Source of the DNA: Phocoena phocoena
Taxonomy: Eukaryota > Chordata > Mammalia > Artiodactyla > Phocoenidae
Assembly (NCBI RefSeq): GCF_963924675.1
Contig: NC_089235.1
Location: 59,888,220-59,952,219, forward strand
DNA length: 64,000 nucleotides
Direction: 5' to 3'
How positions within the stretch are numbered: the first letter of the stretch is position 1; the number at the start of each line of letters is the position of its first letter. The translations under genes were made by a program, and so were the position numbers. Shown piece by piece: positions 22,993 through 34,530 of this stretch. The notes under the pieces were generated by a model. It made no database searches. It had not been told where the DNA came from and saw nothing but the letters and a program-made list of their open reading frames with translations.

Positions 22993-24177
22993 ATGGAAGG
23001 GAAAAAAGCACCATTTTTGGCTTTATTATTTCAAGGTAAAATAACAGGTAAAAATGCAACTGAAATGCAAAGAAAGATTTGTGCAGTGTAAAGGATAATG
23101 ACTCAGTTAATTACAACCGGGCTGTTCTCTCATTCATCTGCTGATGGGCTGGAGAGAGCCACCAGGAATGGGCGGGTAGGTGGGGCTCACAGTCTGCTAC
23201 AAAAAGGCATCACCCCATACTTTTAAAAACAGCTGAAGAGCTGTTTTTAAAGAAAGTGCTGTGACTGATCAAACATGTTAAAAGTGGTTTGCAAAGTCTC
23301 ATGCCGGAGATTTTTCGCTGGATGATGCTCCACAGTCGGGTAAACCAGTTGAAGTTGATAGCGATCAGATTGAAACAATAATTGAGAACAATCAACATTA
23401 TACCACGCGGGAGATAGCTGACTGCTCAGAACATCCAAATCAAGCGCTGAAAATCATTTGCACCAGCTTGGTTATGTGAATCGCCTTGATGTTTGAGTGC
23501 CACATGAGTTAAGCGAAAAAAACCTTCGTGACCGTGTTTCCACATGCAGTTCTCTACTGAAACATACTGAAAACGTTCCATTTTTAAAACAAATTGTGAC
23601 AAGCGATGAAACGTGGATACTGTACAATAATGTGGAATGGAAGAGATCGTGGGGCAAGCGAAATGACCCACCACCAACCACGCCAGAGGCCGGTCTTCAT
23701 CTGAAGAAGGTGATGCTGTGTATATGGTGGGATTGGAAGGAAGTCCTCTATAATGAGCTCCTTCCGGAAAACCAAACGATTAATTCCAACAAGTACTGCT
23801 CCCAGTCAGACCAACTGAAAGCAGCACTCGACGAAAAGCGTCCAGAATTAGTCAACAGAAAACACATGATCTTCCGTCAGGATAAGGCAAGACCGAATAT
23901 TTCCTTGACGACCAGGAAAAAACTGTCACAGCGTGGCTGGGAAGTTCTGATTTATACGCTGCATTCACCAGATACTGCACCCTCCGATTTCCATTTATCT
24001 TGGTCTTTACAAAATTCTCTTAATGGAAAAAATTTCCAGTCCCTGGAAGACTGTAAAAGGTACCTGGAACAGTTCTTTGATCAAAAAGATAAAACGTTTT
24101 GGGAAGATGGAATTATGAAGGTGCCTGAAAAATGGCAGAAGGCAGTGGAACAAAAGGGTGAATATGTTGTTCAATAA
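22993..24177 (+). pseudogene. mariner transposase, broken
   Basis: Transposase would bind the terminal repeats and cut and paste the element at TA sites. The reading starts at ATG 22993 (MEGKKAPFLALLFQGKIT...) and ends at the TAA at 24175-24177. Without the ~161-bp insert it would be about 344 codons, the family's usual size. The helix-turn-helix part is split by the insert. The linker motif normally WVPHEL has a stop in place of W (TGA at 23491-23493). After it, 23497-24177 stays open for 226 codons with all three DD34D acidic residues: VTSDETW, RQDKARPN (normally HDNARPH) and SPDTAPSDF, with 34 residues between the last two. It is inactive because of the insert, stop codons and an upstream frameshift. 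Confidence 0.93.
23089..23251 (+). repeat. foreign insert in mariner: 153-bp copied segment plus snap-back end
   Basis: Mariner coding sequence is read up to about 23090 (...RKICAV) and resumes at 23252 (ESAVTDQT...). Between them lies a copy of 21118-21270 and then a short tail, forming a perfect 13-bp inverted repeat (23222-23234 with 23239-23251, loop gaag). There is no poly-A tail or target duplication, so it is not a retrotransposed insert. About 4 bp of mariner appear to be lost at the junction. Confidence 0.9.
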
Positions 24178-24289
24178 AGTTCTCAGTGAAAATGAAAAAT
24201 GTGTCTTTTATTTTTTAAAACCAAAGGCACTTTTTGGCCCAGCCTATATATACATCAATAAATTCATGGAACCTCATGAGTCTAAAAAG

Positions 24290-24410
24290 AGGTGGTTGTT
24301 TATTCCTCTGTAAATTCCTTGAGAACAAGGAATGTGATCTCACTCTTCACTTCATCTTTAGCACCCAGCAGAACACCACAAGCAAAGTAAGAATCCCATA
24401 AATGTCACTG
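24290..24410 (+). repeat. possible L2 3' end
   Basis: 'aattccttgagaacaaggaa', 'cttcatctttagcacccagc' and a following 'aaatgtcactgga' fit the L2 3' pattern. Confidence 0.55.
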
Positions 24411-24524
24411 GAGTCAGCTTACTGCTCCCATTTGTGGGGGATAAAGGACAGCAGGAAAGCTCCTATCACGAAGGCCCTTTCTCAGCACAGGAGGCAGAGC
24501 TCAGTAGCAGAAAGAGAACAAGTG

Positions 24525-24690
24525 TTTGGCTCAGAACACTTCATCCAGGGTCTTCCCCCACTACTGCTTATTGTGTGTCCTTGGACAAGATGCTCTAACT
24601 CTCTCTGCCTTAGTTTTTTCATCTGTAAAATAGGGATAAATATAACTTATATCAAGCTCTATTGTGAGGATAAAATGAGAGAATGCAAGT
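24525..24690 (+). repeat. MIR SINE
   Basis: The MIR core 'tgtgtccttggacaagatgc', 'ctctctgccttagttttttc' and 'atctgtaaaatagggataa' is clear. Confidence 0.85.
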
Positions 24691-24699
24691 AAAAGAGCA

Positions 24700-25685
24700 A
24701 AATTTAAAAGGAGACAAATAATGAGGAGTAGTGATGATGACAGTGATCTGCTTTCCCACCTCTGGGCTAAGCACTGTCAATGACCTTGGGAAATGATAAC
24801 ATTCAATGCTCCCATCACCTGGCGTGAATGAGGGTGGCAAATTTCCTCTCGGAGTCAAATGGCCTTGATCCAGTGTAGGGGGCCTGGGCACCAAAGGCTT
24901 CAAAGACTTATCTAGGGCTTTCCCATACCAAGTTTAGATTTATGGAAAAAGAATTTTCTTTCGAGTGGAAAGAAAAATCTTTGTAGCACCTGATGCAACC
25001 TCAGTCTTCCTATCAAGGGGTAGAGAAGGGTCTTTGAGATGCTGCTTCAAACCCAAGACATCCAAAGCCAACGGAGAGGCCAGCAACAACCATCTTGGCA
25101 CGTTCCACATCAGCCTCTTTTTATGCTCTTTGTGGCAGGAATGCCCAAGGAGAAACTCAGCTTGGGCAGAGTAAGAAGGCATAGTAGGAAGAAAAAGGGG
25201 AGGAATTCTTTTATCTGTGAACACACATTTGTCCTCCGTAAACCTTAGCTACAGGGTGTTAGACAGAAGGCTGTCCCTTCTCACCCTTCCTCTCCGGCTG
25301 TTTTATGCTAGCCAGGGCCAGGATTAGGTAAGACAACCCAAGTACCTAGGGCCAAAGTTTAAGGAGGCACTTCACCTCATTTGCACGGTGCAGCTTGATA
25401 CAAACGAACCATGGAAGGTTGCCTTAAATAAGGAAAGAAATGCAAAGGACCAGCAATCAGCCTGAGGCTAGGGATAAAGAAAAAGGGGGCTAGGGAAGCT
25501 ACCATTGCCTGGAAAGATGTACATTATATGTAAGATTCAGATCCCTGGAACACCAGCTAACTGAGTTACTAGCTCCCCTTCCTGTGGGGATTACTGATTC
25601 ACTGGCCACCTGCCACTACAGGCTCACAGGATCCCAGAACCATTAGGGTCAGGGCAACTGTTCCATGTCCTTTGATTTTCTATAT
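24700..25685. other. ~1 kb without recognised gene or repeat
   Basis: Two overlapping open frames on opposite strands (24940-25224 minus, 24965-25174 plus) are short and lack recognisable domains. Nothing else was recognised. Confidence 0.45.
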
Positions 25686-25689
25686 TTTT

Positions 25690-25895
25690 CATCTACATTT
25701 TATTTTTTATTTTTTTTTAGTTGAAGTGTAGGTGCCGTAAAATATTATATAAATTACAGGTGTACAATATAGTGATTCACAATTTTTAAAGGTCATACTC
25801 CATTCACAGTTATTATAAAATACTGGCTATGCTCTCCATGTTGTACAATATATCCTTGTTGCTTATTTTATACATAATAGTTTGTACCTCCTAAT
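25690..25895 (-). mobile_element. old L1 3' UTR, reverse strand (left part of host)
   Basis: Reverse complement of an L1 3' UTR ('ttgaagtgtaggtgccg', 'ggtgtacaatatagtgattc', 'atgttgtacaatatatcc'). It continues at 30047 after the younger L1. Confidence 0.88.
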
Positions 25896-28800
25896 TACCT
25901 TAAATGCAAATGGATTAAATGCTCCAACCAAGAGACACAGACTGCTTGAATGGATACAAAAACAAGACCCACATATATGCTATCTGCAAGAGACCAAATT
26001 CAGACCTAGGGACACATACAGACTGAAAGTGAGGGGATGGAAAAAGATATTCCATGCAAATAGAAATCAAAAGAAAGCTGGAGTAGCAATTCTCATAACA
26101 GACAAAATAGACTTTAAAATAAAGACTATTACAAGAGACAAAGAAGGTCACTACATAATGATCAAGGGATAAATCCAAGAGAAGATATAACAAATGCAAA
26201 TACTTATACACCCAACATAGGAGCACCTCAATACATAAGGCAAATGCTAACAGTCATAAAGGGTAAATCGACAGTAACACAATCATAGTAGGGGACTTTA
26301 ACACTCCACTTTCACCAATGGACAGATCATCCAAAATAAAGAAGGAAACACAAGGTTTAAATGATACATTAAACAAGATGGACTTAATTGAGTTTATAGG
26401 ACATTCCATCCCAAAACAGCAGAATATACTTTCTTCTCAAGGGCTCATGGAACAGTCTCCAGGACAGACGATATCTTGGGTCAAAAATCAAGCCTTTGTA
26501 AATTTAAGAAAATTGAAATCGTATCAAGTATCTTTTCTGACCACAATGCTATTAGACAAGATATCAATTACAGGAAAAAGAACTGCAAAAAATACAAACA
26601 CATGGAGGCTAAACAATATGCTACTAAATACCAAGAGATCACTGATGAAATCAAAGAGGAAATAAAAAAATACCTAGAAACAAATGACAATGAAAACACG
26701 ATGACCCAAAACCTATGGGATGCAGCAAAAGCAGTTCTAAGAGGGAAGTTTATAGCAATACAATCCTACCTCAAGAAACAAGAAACATCTCAAATAAACA
26801 ACCTAACCTTACACCTAAAGCAATTAGAGAAAGAAGAACAAAAAAAGCACAAAGTTAGCAGAAGGAAAGAAATCATAAACATCAGGTCAGAAATAAATGA
26901 AAAAGAAATTAAGCAAACGATAGCAAAAATCAATAAAACTAAAAGCTGGTTGTTTGAGAAGATAAACAAAATTGATAAACCATTAGCCAGACTCATCAAG
27001 AAAAAAAGGAAGAAGACTCAAATGAATAAAATTAGAAATGAAAAATAAGTAAAAACTGACACTGCAGAAATACAAAGGATCATGAGAGATTGCTACAAGC
27101 CAACTATATGTCAATAAAATGGACAACCTGGAAGAAATGGACAAATTCTTAGAAAAGCACAACCTTCTAAGACTGAACCAGGAAGAAGTAGAAAATATAA
27201 ACAGACCAATCACAAGCACTGAAATTGAAACTGTGATTAAAAATCTTCCAACAAACAAAAGCCCAGGACCAGATGGCTTCACATGTGAATTCTATCCAAC
27301 ATTGAGAGACGGGCTAACACCTATCCTTCTCAAACTCTTCCAAAATATAGCAGAGGGAGGAACACTCCCAAACTCATTCTACGAGGCCACCATCATACTG
27401 ATACAAAATCCAGACAAAGATGTCACAAAAGAAGAAAACTACAGGCCAGTATCACTGATGAACATAGATGCAAAAATCCTTAACAAAATACAAGCAAAGA
27501 GAATCCAACAGTACATTAAAAGGATCATACCCCATGATCAAGTGGGATTTATCCCAGGAACGCAAGGACTCTTCAATATAGGCAAATCAATCAATATGAT
27601 ACACCATATTAACAAACTGAAGGATAAAAACCATATGATAATCTCAATAGATGCAGAAAAAGCTTTCGACAATATTCAACACCCATTTAAGACAAAAACT
27701 CCCCAAAGAGTGAGCATAGAGGGAACCTACCTCAACATAATAAAGGCCATATATGACAAACCCACAGCAAACATAGTTCTCAATGGTGAAAAACTGAAAC
27801 CATTTCCTTTAAGATCAGGAAAATGACAAGGTTGCCCACTCTCACCATTATTATTTAACATAGTTTTGGAAGTTTTAGCGACAGAGAAACTTCTTTAGAG
27901 AAGAAAAAGAAATAAAAGGAATCCAAATCAGGAAAGAAGTAAAACTGTCACTGTTTGCAGATGACATGATATTACACATAGAGAATCCTAAAGATGCTAC
28001 CAGAAAACTACTAGAGCTAATCAATGAATTTGGTAAAGTTGCAGGATACAAAATTAATGCACAGAAATCTCTGGCATTCCTATACACTAATGATGAAAAA
28101 TCTGAAAGAGAAATTAAGGAAACACTCCCATTTACCATTGCAACAAAAAGAATAAAATACCTAGGAATAAACCTACCTAAGGAGACAAAAGACCTGTATG
28201 CAGAAAACTATAAGACACTGATGAAAGAAATTAAAGATGACACAAACAGATGGAGAGATATACCATGTTCTTGGATTGGAAGAATCAACATTGTGAAAAT
28301 GACTATACTACCCAAAGCAATCTACAGAGTCAATGGAATCCCTATCAAACTACCAATGGCGTTTTTCACAGGAGTAGAACAAAAATTTTCATGATTTGTA
28401 TGGCAACACAAAAGACCCGGAAGAGCCAAAGCAATCTTGAGAAAGAAAAACAGAGCTGGAGGAATCAGCCTCCCTGACTTCAGACTCTACTACAAAGCTA
28501 CATAATCAAGACAGTATGGTACTGGCACAAAAACAGAAATATAGATCAATGGAACATGATAGAAAGTCTTATCTTTGATAAAGGAGGCAAGAATATACAA
28601 TGCAGAAAAGAGAGCCTCCTCAATAAGTGGTGCTGGGAAAACTGGACAGCTACATGTAAAAGAATGAAATTAGAACACTTCCTAACACCATACACAAAAA
28701 TAAACTCAAAATGGATTAAAGACCTAAATGTAAGGCCAGACACTACAAAACTCTTAGAGGAAAACATAGGCAGAACACTGTGACATAAATCACAGCAAGA

Positions 28801-30029
28801 CCCTTTTTGACCTACCTCCTAGAGAAATGGAAATAAAAACAAAAATAAATAAATGGGACCTAATGAAACTTCAAAGCTTTTGCACAGCAAAGGAAACCAT
28901 AAAGAAGATGAAAAGACAACCTTCAGAATGGGAGAAAACATTTGCAAATGAAGCAGCAGACAAAGGATTAATCTCCAAAACATACAAGCAGTTCATGCAA
29001 CTCAATATCAAAACAACAAAAACCCAATCCAAAAATGGGCAGAAGACCTAAACAGACATTCCTCCAAAGAAGATATACTGATTGCCAACAAACACATGAA
29101 AGGATGCTCAACCTCACTAATCATTAGAGAAATGCAAATCAAAACTACAATGAGGTATCACCTCCCACTGGTCAGAATGGCCATCATCAAAAAATCTACG
29201 AACAGTAAATTCTGGAGAGGGTGTGGAGAAAAGGGAACCCTCTTGCACTGTTGGTGGGAATGTAAATTGATACAGCCACTATGGAGAACAGTATGCAGGG
29301 TCCTTAAAAAACGAACTACCATATGATCCAGCAATCCCACTACTAGGAATATACCCTGAGAAAACCATAATTCAAAAAGAGTCATTTATCACAATGTTCA
29401 CTGCAACTCTATTTACAATAGCCAGGACATGGAAGCAACCTAAGTGTCCATCGACAGATGAATGGATAAAGAAGATGTGGCACATATATACAATGGAATA
29501 TTACTCAGCCATAAAAAGAAACGAAATTCAGTTATTTGTAGTGAGGTGGATGGACCTAGAGTCTGTCATACAGAGTGACATAAGTCAGAAAGAGAAAAAC
29601 AAATACCGTATGCTAACACATATATATGGAATCTAAAAAACCAAAAAAAAAAAAAAAAATGGTCATGAAGAACCTAGGGGCAAGACAGGAATAAAGATGC
29701 AGACCTACTAGGGAATGGACTTGGGGACATGGGCAGGGGGAAAGGTAAGCTGGGACAAAGTGAGAGAGTAGCATTTACATATATACACTACCAAATGCAA
29801 AATAGATAGCTAGTGGAAAGCAGCCGCATGGCACAGGAAGATAAGCTCGGTGCTTTGTCACCACCTAGAGGGGTGGGATAAGGAGGGTGGGAGGGAAATG
29901 CAAGAGGGAGGGGATATGGGGATATATGTATACATATCGCTGATTCACTTTGTTATACAGCAGAAACTAACACAACATTGTAAAGCAAATATATTTCAAT
30001 AAAAATGTTAAAAATAAAAAAAAGAAGAA
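25896..30029 (+). mobile_element. 4.1-kb L1, 5'-truncated in ORF2 endonuclease
   Basis: The most complete L1 in the window. It starts a few codons into ORF2 and runs to a 3' UTR with an A-rich tail. A 17-bp target duplication brackets it with one mismatch: 'agtttgtacctcctaat' at 25879-25895 and 'agtttgtacctcttaat' at 30030-30046. ORF2 is broken by several stops and indels. A deletion of about 40 bp near 28565 removes a segment present in the L1 at 49774-51533. It is inserted in the opposite orientation into an old L1. Confidence 0.96.
25899..29326 (+). pseudogene. L1 ORF2 (endonuclease-reverse transcriptase), broken
   Basis: Domains appear in normal order. The endonuclease start is at about 25899-26172 (LNANGLNAPTKRHRL..., LQET). 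The region before the reverse transcriptase is at 26476-27048. The reverse transcriptase is at 27119-27826 with [20 protein letters not shown] and the motif A-like [12 protein letters not shown]. The catalytic FADD lies at 27954-27965, continuing in the open stretch to 28394. The C-terminal cysteine region is at about 29215-29280 ([18 protein letters not shown]). The start codon and first dozen residues were lost by 5' truncation. Stops after 26172, 27048 and 27826 and later frameshifts abolish function. Confidence 0.94.
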
Positions 30030-30046
30030 AGTTTGTACCTCTTAAT

Positions 30047-30375
30047 CCCCTATCCCTGTATGGTCCCTCCCCACTTCCCTCTTCCCACTGGTAACCATTA
30101 GTTTGTTCTCTATATCTGTGAGTCTGTTCTTTGTTGTTATATTCACTAGTTTGTTGTATTTTTTAGATTCCACATAGAAGTATTTGTCTTTCTCTGTCTG
30201 ATATCTTTCTCTGTCTGACTTATTTCACTTAGCATAATGTCCTCCAAGTCCATCCATGTTGCTGCAAACGGCAAAAATCTCAATCTTTTTAATGGCTGAG
30301 TAGTTAAAAGTGTGTGTGTGTGTGTGTGTGCGTGTGTGTGTGTATACACCACATTTTCTTTATACAATCGTCTAT
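30047..30375 (-). mobile_element. old L1 3' end, reverse strand (right part of host)
   Basis: Continues the reverse-complement L1 of 25690-25895: 'ccctccccacttccctcttc', 'cttatttcacttagcataat', 'gtccatccatgttgctgcaa', then 'taatggctgagtag'. The (GT)n at 30310-30344 has grown at the spot where L1 3' ends commonly carry a TG run. Confidence 0.9.
30310..30344. repeat. (TG)n microsatellite within old L1
   Basis: About 17 TG units with one C interruption near 30331. Confidence 0.97.
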
Positions 30376-31015
30376 GTCTAGAAGTACTAAGGAGGGTTAT
30401 CTTGCTAGTTGTTCTATCCTGTGTCCTCAAAATGCTCTTTACCTGTATCTTAGTCACCTTTAAAGTGAGAATCTATCTCCTTTCTGGGCACATTGATAGT
30501 GTTTAATATCTTGTGTGAAAAACTTGATAAATGCTCAAATTCATTTCAGAACACATCTACCGAGGGAATACTATCATTCTTGCCTTCAGTGGAGGGAAAT
30601 GGACTCTTAATCTTGTCTTTTGGAATTTTCATTAGCTAATGTCCTTGAGGAAATTTTTCCAATGAAGATAGACCACATTTAGGAATACAGACTAGAATTA
30701 TTTTTTATTTAAACAAAAATAGGAAAAAGGAGGAAAAAATGTGCAAGCACAGAAGGGCCAACAAACGTGTGAAAAGGAAATTCTGCAAGATGTACACAAT
30801 CTAAGCCAGGAATTATCTTGACGGCATTTGGTTGGCTGATGTTTCTAGGCTGGCTAATATTTAAGGAATTACCTGAGGTTAAAACAGAAAAAAAAAAAAA
30901 AAAAATCAGTTTTGCTTTCTTGGGAAGAAAATTTGCTTGGCTCTTAAAGTGACCATGTTGGAAAAGTAACCCTTTCCAGCACAATTTTCAGAAAGTCAAT
31001 GCTGAAATATCCGAT
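30376..31015. other. sequence without recognised gene or repeat
   Basis: Contains an A run at about 30890-30905 and no recognised gene or repeat. Confidence 0.45.
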
Positions 31016-31215
31016 ATTCTGTTCTTTCCCTGAACCTACATCTAGATGAGGAGCCGTAAATGAGGAATCCATGAATGGGTCTTAGGACCCCAGAACTCCC
31101 CGAAAGTATGTGCAAATTATTGTAAGAAGGCATACATATGCTGTGTGCATGTGTGGGCTTTTGGTGAAGGAGGACCATAGTTTGGTCAGATGCCAAAGTT
31201 TAAGAACCACTATGC
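31015..31215 (-). repeat. possible ancient MER-type DNA element
   Basis: 'gaatccatgaatgggtctta', 'ccccagaactcccc', 'tatgtgcaaatta' and the terminal 'agtttaagaaccact' resemble a known hAT-like mammalian repeat ending in a 'ttaagaaccact' motif. Family not assigned. Confidence 0.45.
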
Positions 31216-32296
31216 CACATTTTAAGCTTTTAAAAAATATCTGTTAAATGAATATCACAATTTTACAGTGGAAGGAATATTATCTTGGAGCTACAAGACC
31301 TAATAACTTTCCCAATACCCACATGAGACACCAAGAACAAAGTTAATTAGATACTTTGAAGCTCAGCTTTCTTCAGTATTTTAAGAATTTTTAAGTATTA
31401 CCATCAGGTAATAGAGTAAGAACCCCAAATTTAAGAAGGATATTGATAACAATTAACAATGTTTCTCTTAATTTCCAGTGAAGAACTAGTTAACGTGCAG
31501 TTGAATTCTAGAGTCCAAATGGCCTCTCTTTGTAGATGAAATACAGTGAAGGAAATGTGCATTCCTTGGTATAAGTCCTTAAGAATGTTCTATCTACTGT
31601 TGCCAACACTGACACATCTCCAAGGAGCCTTTGAAATAGTGCAAAAATTTGACAAGACAGTTAACTGGAGACTCACACTTTCTTCTCTTAAAAATAAATT
31701 TAAAAGTCTAGATAAAGAAAGTTAAGGGTCAAGGTTTAGAATCTGCAGCTCAGGGACTTTACACCCCACCCTCTAAAATATACTCAGATTAAGAAAGTGG
31801 CCACAAAGTAGGTGATTGAAAGAGAGACGTGGATATGCCCTCTTTGATTTTGGATAAAACCAAGGATTAGGCAACTTCAGAAAATTTCACCATGCGATAA
31901 TTACATCAACTTCTTTTATAGACTAAGAGTGACAGAAACTGGTCGAATTTTAGGTGCTAAAATGGAATCTGTTTACATTTTAGAATGCATCAAACATTAA
32001 AAGACACGAGGATGGTAAAGATAAGAAAAAAAGATGACTTATGGGTTTTACTCTGTGTAGGTAGAAGTAAATCTTTCTATTCCCTTTCTCTTATTTTCAG
32101 AACATCAGAAGAAGATACTCAGCTTAAATATTTGATCTGGGACAAGGTAAGTTTAGAAACAAAATTTCAAGCTTTCTTATGATTCACTGTGTTCTTCAGG
32201 ATGGATAGACAAGGGGCATGGTGATTTTTTGTTGATGAAAACAACTGAAAAGGTCTTTCCAGCTGAGAAAGACAGCCCTATGGGTAGAATATCCCG
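31216..32296. other. single-copy-looking sequence flanking candidate exon
   Basis: About 1.1 kb with no recognised repeat. It contains the candidate exon at 32101-32146. No other exon-like pair was seen nearby. Confidence 0.5.
32101..32146 (+). other. candidate 46-nt coding exon
   Basis: A strong acceptor (pyrimidine-rich 'tctattccctttctc' then 'ttattttcag') ends at 32100, and a near-ideal donor 'aag|gtaagt' starts at 32147. Of the three forward frames only one is open through the segment. It begins with one base finishing a codon and reads TSEEDTQLKYLIWDK, ending exactly on a codon boundary at the donor. The segment is outside recognised repeats. I do not recognise the peptide and see no neighbouring exons, so it could be a lone chance match or one exon of a gene with long introns. 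Confidence 0.35.
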
Positions 32297-32455
32297 CAGT
32301 GGTTCTCAACTGAGAATCACCAGGTAATCTTTAAAAAGATGCTCAGTATTCACTAGGAAATTCTGATCTTGTTGGGCTTGGATAAGGCCTAGGAAGCAGA
32401 ATTTATAAGTTTCTTTTGGTGAGTTTTAAAGAGCAGTCAGAATTGAAAACCACTG
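32297..32455. mobile_element. MER5A-like hAT/Charlie non-autonomous element
   Basis: About 159 bp with inverted ends: 'cagtggttctcaac' at the left and 'gaaaaccactg' at the right. The interior resembles MER5A ('agaatcaccaggtaatc', 'gaaattctgat'). No coding content. The expected 8-bp target duplication is not clear. Confidence 0.75.
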
Positions 32456-33000
32456 TTTTAGAAGGAGAAATTTAAGGAGAAAAATCTAAATTGCTCTATT
32501 CAAGGAAGTTATAAGAATTCTTAGTTTGGGGTTGATAGCTTGAGAGAGAGGGGCTAGGAATTATGGAATTGGATAAAGAAAGAATATAGCCAGAGGGATT
32601 AGAAAAGAAAAATGAGTGGATCTCAAAGAATGGCTTAGACTAAGGCCTCTGTGGGGCAGAGGTACAGGAAGAAATTCCCTGCCATGGATGGCCAAGTATC
32701 TTCAAGACTCTTGATGTCAAATACTCTATTTTAAGTATCTACTTGTCCTCTGGTATAGTGCAATGTTGCTCTGTTAACCAGTACTCAGAATATACTGTCA
32801 TACACAATATATTGTCTTGGTGGTATTTTGGAAAGTGGACAAAAGAAATGACATTGAGGGAGATCAAAACATTCCTCAGGAGTGAAGGTAAATAGATAAG
32901 GAACCCAGAAAATAAGTAGACTCCCCAGAAAACTTTGGGAATTTGGGCTAAAGTGTTAAGCTTACTCTAGATCATGAAATGAGAACTTGAGGTTCTTTAT
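32456..33000. other. sequence without recognised gene or repeat
   Basis: About 545 bp; nothing recognised. Confidence 0.45.
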
Positions 33001-34530
33001 TCAGCAGTTATGCTAAGTACTTTTGCTTCTGACTATGACGAGAAGACTGGACTACCTCATGCCACCATCAATAACTAGAAAACTGGACTAAATTCATGAA
33101 ACAACAATATTCAGACACTAGACAGAGAACAGCACAGCCCTGTAATTCCCAAACAAAGGAAAACATATGAGGGGCACCCTAGTTGTAAAATAAACAACTA
33201 ATTTGGTTTGCACAAGGCTGAGAAAATTTTGAGTTTTGACCAATAAGAGTTGAGAGACCCCACTGAACACTCAGGGCATTTAGTAGAGAGATACCATAAT
33301 GGCCACGAGTTAAGAACAGTGTTACACTAGCCAAAGAGTTGACACTTCACTAGACAAGCGTTAATAAGGCTTAAAAACAAGCCTTGGAAGGGTCAAGTTG
33401 ACCTAGGAGCAAAGTAACTGGCTCCCAGAGCAAAATATGACACTCTTTTCAGGACAAAAGCAAATTGCAGGTACTCGGTCAGGTGACAATCATAATACTC
33501 AGATTCAAATTAAAAGATCAGTCGGCATGTAAAGAAGCAGGAAATCAGGATCCATAAACAGGAGAAAAGTCAATAAAAAGAGCTTAAGAAACGACAGAGA
33601 TTATGGAATTATTACGGATTTTAAAACTGCTATTTTAAATATGTTCAGTGAGCTAAAGAGAAACATGAACACGATAAAAAGTCAAAACTATATAAAAGAA
33701 TGAATAAATTTTATAGAGTTAAAAAAATACAACACTGAATTGGAAAAGTCACCGAATGTACTTGAGAGTTGACACTGCAGAGGAAAAGATCAGAGTAACT
33801 TGAAGTCAGAGTAACAGAAATTGTCTAAACTGAAGCAGAGAGCTACGGAAGGCAGAGTAAAATTAATACAGCCTCACTAACCACAGAACGATATCGAGTG
33901 ATCTAACATGAGTATAATTTGAATCCACTATTCAACTGTGTACTGGTGGTCCTGGTCAGTCTAATAAGGCAATAAAAAAATAAAAAGCAACCAGATTGGA
34001 AAGAAAGAAGTAAAGCTATCTTTATTCACAGACAACAGAAAATCCCAAGTAATCTACAAAATGCTACTAGAACCACTTCGTGAGTTATTGTATAAAGGTG
34101 ACTATATATACAAAAATCAATTGTATTTCCATACACTGGCAATGGGCACTTGGAACCCTATGAAGCTCCTAGGGATAAATTTGACAAATATTATGCAAGA
34201 CCTTTAAACTGAATACAACAGAACACTCCTAAGAGAAATTAATAAAGACTTAAATAAATGAAGAAATAGACCACATTCCTGGATCAGACAATACAATATA
34301 TTAAAATGTCAATTCTACCCAAATCGATGTCTAAATTCAATATAATTTCAATTAAAATCCTAGTAGACTTTTTTAAAGAAATTGACAAGCTAATTATAAA
34401 ATTTGATTAGATATGAAAAAACCATAGAAAACTTAAAACAATTTTGAAAAAGTGAGACAAAGTTGGAGGACTTCTACTTCCTAAGTTCAAGATTCATTAC
34501 AAAGCTGTACTAGTTAAAAGACTGTGGTAT

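Larger units (their letters stand above)
22811..24246 (+). mobile_element. mariner DNA transposon (ruminant/cetacean type), interrupted
   Basis: The element has ~28-bp inverted ends: 'ttgggtgggccaaaaggttc' on the left and, reverse-complemented, 'taggctgggccaaaaagtgc' on the right. It is flanked by TA (22809-22810 and 24247-24248). The total of 1436 bp falls to about 1.28 kb, the usual mariner length, once the foreign insert at 23091-23251 is removed. It matches the mariner known from cattle and relatives, from memory. It encodes a broken transposase. Confidence 0.95.
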
